Assembly: GCA_937921695.1 (NCBI GenBank)
Contig: CAKZTZ010000001.1
Location: 1-64,000, forward strand
Reading direction: 5' to 3'
DNA: 64,000 bases
Source of the DNA: an uncultured Sulfolobales archaeon
GTDB taxonomy: Archaea > Thermoproteota > Thermoprotei_A > Sulfolobales > Acidilobaceae
Below the pieces are notes generated by a model that made no database searches, had not been told where the DNA came from, and saw nothing but the letters and a program-made list of their open reading frames with translations. This document shows positions 8,065-16,745 of this stretch, piece by piece (positions within the stretch are counted from its first letter, which is position 1; each line of letters begins with the position of its first letter). A program made the position numbers and the translations under genes.

Positions 8065-9708
8065 TCACCTGAGAGCCCCCCTTAATATTCTCAGGAGAAA
8101 CCTTAAAGGACCCCTCCTAGGCTTCTCAAAGCCTATATCTTCAAGGAGGGTTTTCGCAGCCAGGTAGCCTGGCAACCCAGTTACACCCCCTCCAGGATGT
8201 GTGCTGGACCCGCATAGGTATAGGCCTTTTACTGGAGTCCTATACTTTGAAAGTTCTGGTAGGGGCCTGTTAACCCACAGCTGATCTAGGGTAGCCGATA
8301 TGTGGAATATGTGGCCCCCGGGGGCTTTAAACATTCTCTCGTAATCCTTAGGGGTTAAAACTAGGGTCTTCTCAACTCCAGCTTTAAAGTTTTCAAAGTA
8401 CTTGTCTAGGACTCCGAACACTGTGTCAGCTAAATTCTCCTTGGAATCCTCATCCCACCCTCCCGGGCTGTCGTATCTCGTGTACTGCGTGAACAGTGAT
8501 ATTATATGCCACCCTTCTGGGGCTACCGTAGGATCTAGGTATGACTGGGTGTTAATGGAGATCCAAGGCTCGCGGCTAACCCCGAAAGCGAGGGCTTCCC
8601 TATAGGCTTTCTCAACGTATTCAACACTATCTATTGTTAGAGTTGAAGACCTGAAAACCCTGTCCGCATAATCCGAGTAAGCCCCCCTAAGCCTGGGGAG
8701 CTCCTTCAAAGCTACAATAACTTTAGAAGACACTCCTATAGACTTGAGGCTCCTAAGCCTCCTAGCAAGCCTCTTATCAATACCAGCCTCATCCCATTTA
8801 AGGAGCTCGAGCAGGGTCACCCTCACATCTACACTGCTCAAAGCAAACCTAGCCCTGTAAACCCTACCATTAACCTTGACCCCCGCGAAGGAGCCGTCCT
8901 TAACTAGGATCTCTTCAACCTTAGATCCTAAGTGAATATCAACCCCCAAGCCCCTACAACGCTCAGCTAAGAGCTCTGAAAGCCTCCCCATACCGCCTTT
9001 AACATAGGCCCACTGGCCCCTAACACCAGTAATGTCGCCCATGTAATGGTGTGCTAGAACTAGAGCAGACCCCGGGCTACTGGGGCCTACGAGCTCCCCG
9101 ACTACAGCGTCCTCCACGAGTAGAGCTTTAACCTCAGGGCTCTCGAAAAACTCGTCTAAAAGCCTTGTGGCGGGGGCTGTGAGGGCTAGCTGTAAATCTT
9201 CTATGAGGCTGCTCGTCCTGGTTATTTTCGAGACCCTAACGGCTTTAAGGGCTAAGTCTAGAGCTTCAGCTATGTCCATGGGGGGGTTCAAGTATATGTA
9301 ATCCAATACTGTAGTTGCGAAGCCCCAAAACCTCGACCATTCAATGTAAGCCTTAGAATCCCTCTCAGAGAACCTGCGGATCTCCTCTACAGTTTTATCA
9401 ATTGAAGACCATGTAGATGCAACCCTACCATTATCAAGGAGAACGGTCATCCCAGGATCTTTAGGTATGAGCTCCAAGCCGGCTTTAAAAAGACCCAGCT
9501 CCTCAGCCAGCCCCCTACTAAACAAGCTTAAAACATAAGCCCCCACAGGAACCTTAAAACCACCCCACAATTCAGGTGTCGAAGCCATGCCACCTAAGAA
9601 CTCGCTAGCCTCGAAAACACCAACTTTCAACCCCCTAGAAGCTAGATAGCAGGCGGCCACCAGCCCGTTATGGCCGCCGCCTATAACGATAACATCATAA
9701 TTAAACAT
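8065..9708 (-). CDS. FAD-dependent oxidoreductase, phytoene-dehydrogenase / PYROXD2-like
   Basis: This 547-residue protein starts with a dinucleotide-binding fold (VIVIGGGHNGLVAACYLASRG, residues 7-27, then an acidic residue in VFEA). It ends with the FAD-contact motif typical of COG1233 proteins (LYLCGSSTHPGGGVTGLPGYLAAK). Members include carotenoid desaturases and the PYROXD2-like proteins; the C-terminal HPGGG form fits the latter better. It likely performs an FAD-linked dehydrogenation or isomerisation of a lipid-like substrate, which is not determinable here. No carotenoid genes (crtB or similar) lie nearby. The ATG at 9708 has a GAGGTG about 14 bases upstream. Confidence 0.85.
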   Translation of the reverse strand: MFNYDVIVIGGGHNGLVAACYLASRGLKVGVFEASEFLGGMASTPELWGGFKVPVGAYVLSLFSRGLAEELGLFKAGLELIPKDPGMTVLLDNGRVASTWSSIDKTVEEIRRFSERDSKAYIEWSRFWGFATTVLDYIYLNPPMDIAEALDLALKAVRVSKITRTSSLIEDLQLALTAPATRLLDEFFESPEVKALLVEDAVVGELVGPSSPGSALVLAHHYMGDITGVRGQWAYVKGGMGRLSELLAERCRGLGVDIHLGSKVEEILVKDGSFAGVKVNGRVYRARFALSSVDVRVTLLELLKWDEAGIDKRLARRLRSLKSIGVSSKVIVALKELPRLRGAYSDYADRVFRSSTLTIDSVEYVEKAYREALAFGVSREPWISINTQSYLDPTVAPEGWHIISLFTQYTRYDSPGGWDEDSKENLADTVFGVLDKYFENFKAGVEKTLVLTPKDYERMFKAPGGHIFHISATLDQLWVNRPLPELSKYRTPVKGLYLCGSSTHPGGGVTGLPGYLAAKTLLEDIGFEKPRRGPLRFLLRILRGALR

Positions 9709-9813
9709 GGGCGAACACGCACCTCACAAACTATTATTGTTGGGGGCGGCTTAAAAAGAAATAGCGCCCACCCCAGTTCTATCAGCTACTAATCTATTAG
9801 GTCTAGTTATGAC

Positions 9814-10968
9814 ATGTTTATACTAGGCGGTGTGGGTTTGACGGCCTACGATGACTATGTTAAGCTAGCAGAATACTATGGGCTCGACAGGGATACTATT
9901 GAAAGAGTTTACGATACCATATTAAGGTTGAAAGGCCCGAAGGCAGCGTACTGTACAGGTTTAAAACCCCTTAACCCCCCCAGCCTCCCGTCCCCTGAAA
10001 ATCTAGACCCCCTAAATGCTGGGAAGCATGCTAGGAGGATCAAGGACTATATAAGTATTCTACTAGGCTGTCGTGATTTCACCGTTAGGATTTTAGAAGT
10101 AGAGAGGGGGCCTGAAGCTTTCTATATAGCGCACCTTTCCTGGATAGCCTCCACAAGGCTTTCAGGAGCTCTTGCATTGGAAGTTAGCAGTATTCCTGAG
10201 GGTTTGTTTGAAACTATAACCCTAGACTTGAAGAATGTTGAGATAAACTTGTTCAACACTTTTAACGGGGTTAGATTCCTATTAGGCCCTTTAAAGGCGG
10301 GCGCTGAACATTCTCCAGCCTATAGAGACATATTAAATGCTCTGGTAAAGCTTAACGTTAACTTAGACGAAATCGAGGCCTCCCTCTCAGACGTAGAATA
10401 CCCTAAGGTTAAAGAAGAGCTTATAGAGTGGGTAGCGAAAGAGGGAAACCTAATAACTGTAGTTACTAGGCGGGCGGCGAAAAGGAAGTCTAAGTGGATC
10501 AGAGTAAGGGCCCGCGAAGACATAGAAGCTGCAGCTACTTCAATAGTTAAGGAGGCCTTGAGGATCTTCGGGCCCCACAGGGTTGTAAGAGCTAGGAAAA
10601 GCCTCTGGAGCCCCTCGGGGGACTCTAAAGTTAGAAACTATATTCTATGCGAGGCTGCCAGGAAAGCTGTAGACTTGTCAAGCCTCTACCCCTACCTCCT
10701 CTTATCCACAAGGCCCCTAAGCTACATAGAGCATGCTTGGAGACCCTCTAAATGCGTCCAGGCAGATTTTAAGTGGGCTCTCGAAAACATAGTATTAAGC
10801 TACGCTAACGGAAGCATATCTGAGGATCAAGCTTTAGAAGCCATATCTAAAGCCGCCGGGGCGGCCGCTAAGGGGCACGTAGAGGTTCCAGGGGAAGTTC
10901 TAAACTCTTATGCCAGGATAGCTCTCAAACTCTTAAACCTCATAACAGCCAAGCTGTCGGCTCGGTGA
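9814..10968 (+). CDS. Hypothetical protein, 384 residues
   Basis: I do not recognise this protein. It appears cytosolic: there is no signal peptide or membrane helix. The N-terminus is helical and acidic (YDDYVKLAEYYGLDRDTIERVYDTILRLKG). A mixed alpha/beta middle region follows, then a Lys/Arg-rich stretch near 225 (TRRAAKRKSKWIRVRAREDIE), and the C-terminus is helical. It has isolated cysteines but no CxxC pairs. The start is the ATG at 9814, with a GTG or TTG a few codons later as alternatives. Codon use matches its neighbours. It is followed on the same strand after 37 bp by AlaX, so the two may share a transcript. Confidence 0.6.
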   Translation: MFILGGVGLTAYDDYVKLAEYYGLDRDTIERVYDTILRLKGPKAAYCTGLKPLNPPSLPSPENLDPLNAGKHARRIKDYISILLGCRDFTVRILEVERGPEAFYIAHLSWIASTRLSGALALEVSSIPEGLFETITLDLKNVEINLFNTFNGVRFLLGPLKAGAEHSPAYRDILNALVKLNVNLDEIEASLSDVEYPKVKEELIEWVAKEGNLITVVTRRAAKRKSKWIRVRAREDIEAAATSIVKEALRIFGPHRVVRARKSLWSPSGDSKVRNYILCEAARKAVDLSSLYPYLLLSTRPLSYIEHAWRPSKCVQADFKWALENIVLSYANGSISEDQALEAISKAAGAAAKGHVEVPGEVLNSYARIALKLLNLITAKLSAR

Positions 10969-11005
10969 ACACATTTAACCTCCAGGCCTAGAGAAAGCTT
11001 TTAGG

Positions 11006-11755
11006 TTGGAAGCTTTGAAGACCAAGCTCCTATTCCAGGAGGACAGTTATCTTAGAGAGTTCACGGCTAGAGTCTTAGAGTCTAGCGGCAACTATGTAGT
11101 CTTAGACGCTACGGCATTCCACCCGACACCATACGGGGGCCTCGACACCGACACGGGCTATCTCGAGTCTGGAGGCTTAAGGGTTAGAGTTGTGAAGGCT
11201 GAAGTTAGGGGGGATGTTGTAGCCCACATAGTCGAGCCCCCAGCCCCCTTAGCTCCAGGCTCCGAGGTTAGAGGGGTCATAGACTGGGATAAGAGATATA
11301 ACATGATGAGACTACACACGGCAGCCCACGTAATAGCCTCAGTAATGTACAGGAGACATGGAGCCTTAATAACAGGGGGCCACATAACGCCGGAATACTC
11401 TAGAGACGACTTCGACATAACAATAGAAGATTGGAAGAAAGCGTTTGAAGAAGCAATAGCGGAGTCAAACGAGATAATAGGGAAATGCGTCGAAGTCAAA
11501 ATATACTGGCTACCAAGAGGAGAAGCCGTAAAAAGAGAAGGCATAGTGAAACTAGCGGAGAGACTACCACCGGAAGTAGAGAAACTAAGGATAGTTGAAA
11601 TACCCGGAATAGACATACAAGCAGACGGAGGACCCCACGTGAGAAACACCTGCGAAATAGGCGAGATAAAACTCCTAAAAATAGAGAACAGGGGGAAGAG
11701 AAAGAAAAGAATATACTACACGTTAAAAGAACTAGCGGATAAAGTCAAAATCTAA
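11006..11755 (+). CDS. alaX: AlaX-type alanyl-tRNA editing protein
   Basis: AlaX proteins hydrolyse Ser or Gly mischarged on tRNA-Ala. This 249-residue copy has the N-terminal beta domain with the Gly-rich PYGGLDTDTG (residues 42-51) and the zinc motif HTAAH (104-108). The second metal-binding segment reads ADGGPHVRNTCEIG (206-219). The histidine is kept, but the Cys commonly seen in CGGTH is an Asp, as in some archaeal members. It lacks the catalytic domain of alanyl-tRNA synthetase. The start is a TTG at 11006. A tRNA-Arg gene follows 31 bp downstream. Confidence 0.88.
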   Translation: MEALKTKLLFQEDSYLREFTARVLESSGNYVVLDATAFHPTPYGGLDTDTGYLESGGLRVRVVKAEVRGDVVAHIVEPPAPLAPGSEVRGVIDWDKRYNMMRLHTAAHVIASVMYRRHGALITGGHITPEYSRDDFDITIEDWKKAFEEAIAESNEIIGKCVEVKIYWLPRGEAVKREGIVKLAERLPPEVEKLRIVEIPGIDIQADGGPHVRNTCEIGEIKLLKIENRGKRKKRIYYTLKELADKVKI

Positions 11756-11786
11756 AACCATTAACCCTCAACACTAGAAAAGGAAG

Positions 11787-11865
11787 GGGCCCGTAGCTCA
11801 GCCAGGACTAGAGCGCCGGCCTCCGGAGCCGGAGACCCCGGGTTCAAATCCCGGCGGGCCCGCCA
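11787..11865 (+). tRNA. tRNA-Arg (anticodon CCG)
   Basis: The acceptor stem is GGGCCCG/CGGGCCC. The anticodon stem CCGGC/GCCGG surrounds the loop CTCCGGA, giving anticodon CCG. The T arm is CCGGG TTCAAAT CCCGG. CCA is encoded at 11863-11865. The 5' half is almost the same as that of the tRNA-Arg(CCT) at 59322. Confidence 0.95.
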
Positions 11866-12003
11866 AAAGCCATGGCAACCTTAATTAACAGTACGCCCTA
11901 CTTTAAACGTAGATTTGTCTGACGGCCTGAGTTTGAAGGCTGGCCAGCCCCTAAGGCTTATCGTTCGGTCTTGGGTTTAGAGTTTAACCGTTGGGCTGGG
12001 ATA

Positions 12004-12834
12004 TTAGATTTTCGTAGTGATATAAACTGCTATAACTACGCATATGACGCCTATTATTATTAAAACCGGGCTGAAAACTAAGTCAGCACTGAAAGTAGTA
12101 GTGGAGACTCCTCCTATAAGCTGGCTGATTAGGAGGTAGATGGGGAGGTTGAATCCTATGCCTAGTAGGATAGTGAACGCTCCTATTACTGCGGCTAACG
12201 CTATTAAACCTAAGCCTTTAGCTAGACCCAGCTTAACTATGTGGGCTCGCGAGAGTAGGAAAACAACTGTTGAAGCGATTAGGGGCCTTATAATGTATAC
12301 CAGCCACCACGCGCTCCCCAATACTTTCTCCGGGTCCGGCCATATGAGAACTAGTATCCAGGTCACGTTATAGGCTAAAGCCCCCGCTACTACCGCAGCT
12401 ACAACCCGCACTATAACCCACTCCAAAACACCTATAGGCGGCCTACCTATAAACCCGCCCACAGCCCCACCTATTAAACCTAGCGGGATAGCGTACAAGG
12501 CTGTTAACGCGATGAAAGAATACAAACCCTCAGGCCCAACAACCTGCACGGGCGCCAGCTGGGCGGCCGTAAGGAAGAAGCCAGAACCCAATAGTATTGT
12601 TAATAAGCCTACAACCACCCCAAGCTTAACCCCACTTCTGAATACTATAGAAACTAAAAATGGAACGGCGAAAGGCGCTGCGAGGAGCGCTAAAACCCAT
12701 AAACCGTACTCGACCTTAGGAGGAGGAGGCTCTAGTCTGGCTAACGATAATAGTAACATGGTAACACTATATATTAAAGCCCCTACTATGGAGGCTAATA
12801 TAACCCTCAAGGCCCCGCTCACCGCCAATACCAT
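12004..12834 (-). CDS. Multi-pass membrane protein with internal duplication, unknown function
   Basis: This 276-residue protein is almost entirely hydrophobic, with about eight predicted membrane helices. The two halves align by eye. RVILASIVGALIYSVTMLLL near residue 10 matches RVVAAVVAGALAYNVTWILV near 142, and the later GLLTILLGSGFFL matches IGAFTILLGIGFNL. Each repeat is about 130 residues. I do not recognise the family. Nothing nearby suggests a substrate; the neighbours are a tRNA gene and a gamma-glutamyltransferase-like gene. Confidence 0.6.
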   Translation of the reverse strand: MVLAVSGALRVILASIVGALIYSVTMLLLSLARLEPPPPKVEYGLWVLALLAAPFAVPFLVSIVFRSGVKLGVVVGLLTILLGSGFFLTAAQLAPVQVVGPEGLYSFIALTALYAIPLGLIGGAVGGFIGRPPIGVLEWVIVRVVAAVVAGALAYNVTWILVLIWPDPEKVLGSAWWLVYIIRPLIASTVVFLLSRAHIVKLGLAKGLGLIALAAVIGAFTILLGIGFNLPIYLLISQLIGGVSTTTFSADLVFSPVLIIIGVICVVIAVYITTKI

Positions 12835-12976
12835 TTATGTCTTCCACGTCGAAAGCTTAAAATTACATCTATATGATGAGATAATGGGAACGGCTTCAAA
12901 AGCGCGCCCTGCACATGGTTCAGCTTCTAAGGTTAAGCGCGCCGCTAGTTATCCAGGTGCTCTGGTTTTCCATGTT

Positions 12977-13016
12977 GCTTTAACTGTTTATTGCTTTAAC
13001 TGCTTTAACTGTTTAT
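12977..13016 (+). repeat. Short direct repeats upstream of the gamma-glutamyltransferase-like gene
   Basis: GCTTTAACTG occurs three times (12977, 12993, 13002). The longer GCTTTAACTGTTTAT occurs at 12977-12991 and 13002-13016. The last copy runs into a TATA-like TTTATAAG at about 13012-13019. The repeats could be regulator sites for the gene starting near 13032, or a simple slippage product. Confidence 0.5.
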
Positions 13017-13031
13017 AAGTTCCGGCTTGCC

Positions 13032-14573
13032 GTGTTACTTCGGTGCGTTCTTTTGGTTGGGGTTGTTGCGGGATTTGGAGGTGTTGTTGCTTGCGAGGCT
13101 CCTCTCGCCTCCTATGTTGGTGTCAGGGTTTTAGATTCTAGTGGTAATGCTGTAGATGCTTCTGTCTCAGTAGCTTTCTCTCTGGCTGTTCTCATTCCAC
13201 ATCTTGGTGGTTTTGGCGGTGATTTCTTCGCTTTAATCTCCCACCCTGATGGTGGGGTTTTGTTTCTCAACGGCTCAGGCTACTCCCCTAGGGGTTTAAG
13301 CTTGGAATATATCGAGTCTAAGGGTTTAAGCTCCATGCCTTTAAGGGGGCCTTTGAGCATTATAATCCCCGGGTTTACTGGAGCTATTTATGAAATGTGG
13401 AGGAGGCTCGGTAGTTTCGAATGGTCTAAGCTCTTAGAGCCCGCCCGCACCCTGGCCTCCCGGGGATTCCCGGTTCTCCCGAGCCTAGCTAGAGCCATAG
13501 ATATAGACTATAAAACCCTAGAGAAAGACCCTGGATCTAAAGCCACTTATTTAAACCCTAAGCCTTCAGCATGGGGGCCTTTAAAAATGCCGGGGCTAGC
13601 TAGCCTCATAGAGAAACTCCAGGAAGACCCTAGAGCCATCTATAGGGGTGAGCCGGCTGAAGCCATAGCAAGCTATGTCTCCGAGAGAGGCGGGGTTTTA
13701 AACGTTGAAGACTTGAAGTCGTACGAGCCAGAGTGGGGTGAGCCTCTCAAAACAAGCTATAAGGGTTGGATTACATATGAGACTCCCCCCAACACTCAGG
13801 GTGTAACTACACTCCACATACTTAAACTACTCGAGGAGCTCCCGGGGAAACTTCAACCCCAGAGCCTCGAAAGGTTTGAGAAAATAGTGGAGGCTGCAAT
13901 CCCAAGCTATAAGTGGCGCGACTTAAACCTGGGAGACCCTAGAAGCATGAGGGTAGGATTGAAAGAACTCTTATCAAGCAAAGTCATAGAGGATATTAAA
14001 AAACTCAAGGGAAACCCGAACCCCCAAGGAGCCCCGGGGAGCGGCGCGGACACAACGTTCTTCGCAATAGCTGATAGGGAAGGCTTAATAGTCGCGGGAA
14101 TACAAAGCCTCTACTACCCCTTCGGCTCAGGGCTCACAGAGCCCAGATTCCAGGTAACCCTTAACAATAGAGCTTCAGACTTCACTACAGTGAGGGGGCT
14201 ACCTAACACTCTAGGCCCCTTGAAGAAGCCCCTCCACACGCTCTCAGCAACTATTATAGAACAAGAGGATAATAGGATAGCCTTGGGAGCCTCGGGAGGA
14301 CACTATAGGCCCCAGCAACACGCAATATTCATAACCAACATAATAGACTATGACATGCCAATAGAAGAAGCTATAAACGCTCCAAGAGCAGCACTAGACC
14401 CCAAAACACTTAGAATAGCTGTAGAGCCTGAAATTAACATAGAAGAGCTCCTAGGGCTCAAAACATTCAAAGTTGAAAAACTAGGCGTGGCGAACGCTGT
14501 GCAAGTCAAAGGTAACGTGAAGAAAGCCGCCACAGACAGGAGAGGCTATGGAGTCCCCCTAGCAGCACCTTAA
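13032..14573 (+). CDS. Gamma-glutamyltransferase-like Ntn hydrolase
   Basis: The N-terminal region (GGVVACEAPLAS..GVRVLDSSGNAVDASVSVAFSLAV...GGFGGDFFAL) follows the large-subunit pattern of gamma-glutamyltransferases. The expected autocleavage site and nucleophile is Thr341 in GSGADTTFFAIADREG, and a Gly-rich ASGG segment follows near residue 418. The enzyme would transfer or hydrolyse gamma-glutamyl groups, or act as a related acylase. At 513 residues it is of normal length. There is no convincing signal peptide, so a cytoplasmic location is likely. GTG at 13032 is only about 17 bp from the TATA-like element, so TTG at 13053 is a possible start. Confidence 0.83.
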   Translation: MLLRCVLLVGVVAGFGGVVACEAPLASYVGVRVLDSSGNAVDASVSVAFSLAVLIPHLGGFGGDFFALISHPDGGVLFLNGSGYSPRGLSLEYIESKGLSSMPLRGPLSIIIPGFTGAIYEMWRRLGSFEWSKLLEPARTLASRGFPVLPSLARAIDIDYKTLEKDPGSKATYLNPKPSAWGPLKMPGLASLIEKLQEDPRAIYRGEPAEAIASYVSERGGVLNVEDLKSYEPEWGEPLKTSYKGWITYETPPNTQGVTTLHILKLLEELPGKLQPQSLERFEKIVEAAIPSYKWRDLNLGDPRSMRVGLKELLSSKVIEDIKKLKGNPNPQGAPGSGADTTFFAIADREGLIVAGIQSLYYPFGSGLTEPRFQVTLNNRASDFTTVRGLPNTLGPLKKPLHTLSATIIEQEDNRIALGASGGHYRPQQHAIFITNIIDYDMPIEEAINAPRAALDPKTLRIAVEPEINIEELLGLKTFKVEKLGVANAVQVKGNVKKAATDRRGYGVPLAAP

Positions 14574-14704
14574 CGCTTTAAAAATCTCCTCGCCAGCTTC
14601 TAGTTCTAAATTTTACACAGCTAGAGGGCTTGTTAGATTCGCGAAGCTCCTTCAAGATTAACTATGAGGCTCTCATCTGGGAAACTTTAATGATGTAGAT
14701 GTCA

Positions 14705-14759
14705 ACTGTAAACTTAACCTTAACATTGTCTGCGAGCCCTCTTGACTGTTAAACTTAAC
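14705..14759 (+). repeat. Short direct repeat in a convergent intergenic region
   Basis: ACTGTAAACTTAAC at 14705-14718 recurs as ACTGTTAAACTTAAC at 14745-14759, between the 3' ends of two convergent genes. Nothing else is seen in the 190-bp gap. Confidence 0.35.
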
Positions 14760-14766
14760 GTCGCCC

Positions 14767-15345
14767 TTATCGTAGTTTTCTAACCATTATGTATGCGTCT
14801 TCCCCGTCTGCATAGTATCCTTTGACTATCCTCGCTTTTTTGAAGCCGAATTTCTCGTAGAGTTTTATTGCTGGCGCGTTGGATATTCTAACTTCGAGGT
14901 ATATGGATTCCGCTTTGTAGAATTCTCTCATCACTTTTATTGTTTCTTCTAGGAGTTTTGATCCTATCCCTATCCTCCTGTATGGTGGCCTCACAGCTAT
15001 TGATACTAGGTGGCCTACGGGCTTCAGCTCCGTCATTCTTAGAGCTTTAAAGAGTTTTCTCATTAAGCTTTCTCCCCCGCCTTCTTCGATCTCACTCTCA
15101 TAGCCTAGGAGTACTGGGTCCCCCTGGTCTTCGACCCTGCTCATAGCGTATCCTACGAGTTCCCCATTGATTTCAGCTACTAGGAAAGCTTCACCCCAGT
15201 TGTCTAGTAGGTGTTTGTAGAATCCGTACCAGTAGTTTTCTGGGAGGCTCTCCATGTTTATCTTCATAACATCTGGTATATCCTCTTCTCTAGCTTTTCT
15301 CACTTTAAACTTTAGCGGCATAAGCTCTGCCCCCTTCCCAGGCAC
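14767..15345 (-). CDS. Ard1/NatA-type protein N-terminal acetyltransferase (GNAT)
   Basis: This protein transfers acetyl from acetyl-CoA to protein N-termini. It has the GNAT acetyl-CoA loop RRIGIGSKLLEE near residues 125-136. The following segment (YLEVRISNAPAIKLYEKFGFKK, then GYYADGEDAYIM) closely follows the archaeal Ard1 pattern known from Sulfolobus. The 192-residue length fits. An insertion of about 15 residues (around EIEEGGGESLMRK) lies before the core. Met-9 (15321) may be the true start. It stands alone on the minus strand and diverges from coaBC. Confidence 0.9.
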   Translation of the reverse strand: MPGKGAELMPLKFKVRKAREEDIPDVMKINMESLPENYWYGFYKHLLDNWGEAFLVAEINGELVGYAMSRVEDQGDPVLLGYESEIEEGGGESLMRKLFKALRMTELKPVGHLVSIAVRPPYRRIGIGSKLLEETIKVMREFYKAESIYLEVRISNAPAIKLYEKFGFKKARIVKGYYADGEDAYIMVRKLR

Positions 15346-15413
15346 AATAGTTGATAGTCTGAACGTTATAAAATATAATTACTCTAGGGAGTCTTAATAA
15401 AAGGGGCTTAAAA

Positions 15414-16655
15414 GTGTTTAAATCACCGGTAAGCCCGGTTAGGGATATTGAAGGTTCCGTGAACAGGTACCTTGAAGGTAAAACTTTAATCCTAGGCTTA
15501 ACTGGGAGCGTCGCAGCCTACAAAGCTGTAGACACTGCTAGGTGGCTCATAAGGAGGGCTGCCACCGTAATCCCAGTTATGACTTTCGAGGCTAGGAAAT
15601 ACGTGGGGGTAGACCTCCTACACTGGGCTACGGGGGTCAAGCCTCTCTTAGAGCTCACGGGGGAGACGGAGCACATAGGTCTAGTTAAGGCTTCCAACGC
15701 TATGCTCGTAGCCCCAGCCACTCTCTCTACAATGTCTAAGATAGCCCATGGGATAGCGGATAACCCTGTAGCTCTAATGACAATATCAGCTATAGGCTTC
15801 AAGAAGCCAACAATAATAGTGCCGGCTATGCACTCTAACATGGCTGAAACCCCCCAGTATAGTAATGCTGTAGAGGCTCTAGAAGCCTCAGGAGCCCTCA
15901 TAGTGCCCCCAAGGCTTGAGGAAAGCACAGCTAAATACCCTGAGCCAGAGCTCGTAGCTAGAATAGCGGCGGCAGCTGCTAGCAGAGGCTTCGACATGAA
16001 AGGCCTCAGAGTCCTAGTCACCGCAGGGCCCACTAGGGAGTGGATAGATAGGGTTAGGTTCATATCAAACCCGAGCAGCGGGAAAATGGGCGTAGAAGTC
16101 GCGGTAGAAGCCTGGGCCCGAGGGGCTAGAGTAGACTTGATCCACGGACCCCTCACTGTAAACGTGCCCCACATGGTTAACGCTGTGAAGGTTGAGACTA
16201 CAGAGGAAATGTATAGGGCTGTCTCCAAGCTAACCGAGGAGAGAGAGTATGACGTTATAGTGGCGGCAGCAGCCCCCGTAGACTTCACGCCAAGAGAATC
16301 CTATGAGGGTAAGATTAAGAGCGGGGTAGAGCTAACCCTAAACTTGAAGCCCACACCCAAAGTACTCGAAGGTCTAAAGAGGAAGCCTAAAGTCCTAGTA
16401 GCTTTCGCCGCAGAACACACCACAAGCCGAGAAAAGCTAGTAGAAGCAGCTAGAGAGAAGATGGCAAAATACTCAGCCAACATAGTCATAGCCAACCCCG
16501 TAGGTTTCCCAGGAACAGGGTTCTCATCAGATATGAACACAGCCCTAATAGCTAAACAAGGAGAAGGAGAGAGGCTCCTAGGCTCCATACACAAAGAAAT
16601 ACTAGCCAGGCTCATACTCGACGAAGCCCTCAGAATAATTAGAGGAACCCAGTAA
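15414..16655 (+). CDS. coaBC: Bifunctional phosphopantothenoylcysteine decarboxylase / phosphopantothenate--cysteine ligase
   Basis: This protein catalyses two consecutive CoA steps: joining cysteine to 4'-phosphopantothenate, then decarboxylating the product. The N-terminal flavoprotein domain (about 20-185) has GLTGSVAAYKA, the catalytic-His region TEHIGL and the substrate motif PAMHSNM, an archaeal form of PAMN. The C-terminal CoaB domain (about 195-413) starts with VLVTAGPTREWIDRVRFISNPSSGKMG and has ANIVIANPVG. The start is GTG at 15414. It lies directly upstream of two other CoA genes on the same strand, forming a pathway cluster. Confidence 0.93.
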   Translation: MFKSPVSPVRDIEGSVNRYLEGKTLILGLTGSVAAYKAVDTARWLIRRAATVIPVMTFEARKYVGVDLLHWATGVKPLLELTGETEHIGLVKASNAMLVAPATLSTMSKIAHGIADNPVALMTISAIGFKKPTIIVPAMHSNMAETPQYSNAVEALEASGALIVPPRLEESTAKYPEPELVARIAAAAASRGFDMKGLRVLVTAGPTREWIDRVRFISNPSSGKMGVEVAVEAWARGARVDLIHGPLTVNVPHMVNAVKVETTEEMYRAVSKLTEEREYDVIVAAAAPVDFTPRESYEGKIKSGVELTLNLKPTPKVLEGLKRKPKVLVAFAAEHTTSREKLVEAAREKMAKYSANIVIANPVGFPGTGFSSDMNTALIAKQGEGERLLGSIHKEILARLILDEALRIIRGTQ

Positions 16656-16745
16656 AAGAGAAGCACTTCAACATACCCCCAATAAATTTAAAACAAAGAC
16701 TGTAGAGTGGGGAAACCATGAAGCCCGGGAACGTGTAAAGTAAAC

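Noticed and set aside
14660-14766. Possible C/D-box RNA around AATGATGTAGATG
   Set aside because: No properly spaced D box or terminal stem was found.
15518-16288. 256-codon minus-strand frame inside coaBC
   Set aside because: The plus strand encodes both conserved CoaC and CoaB domains; the reverse frame is compositional and rich in Ser, Ala and Thr.
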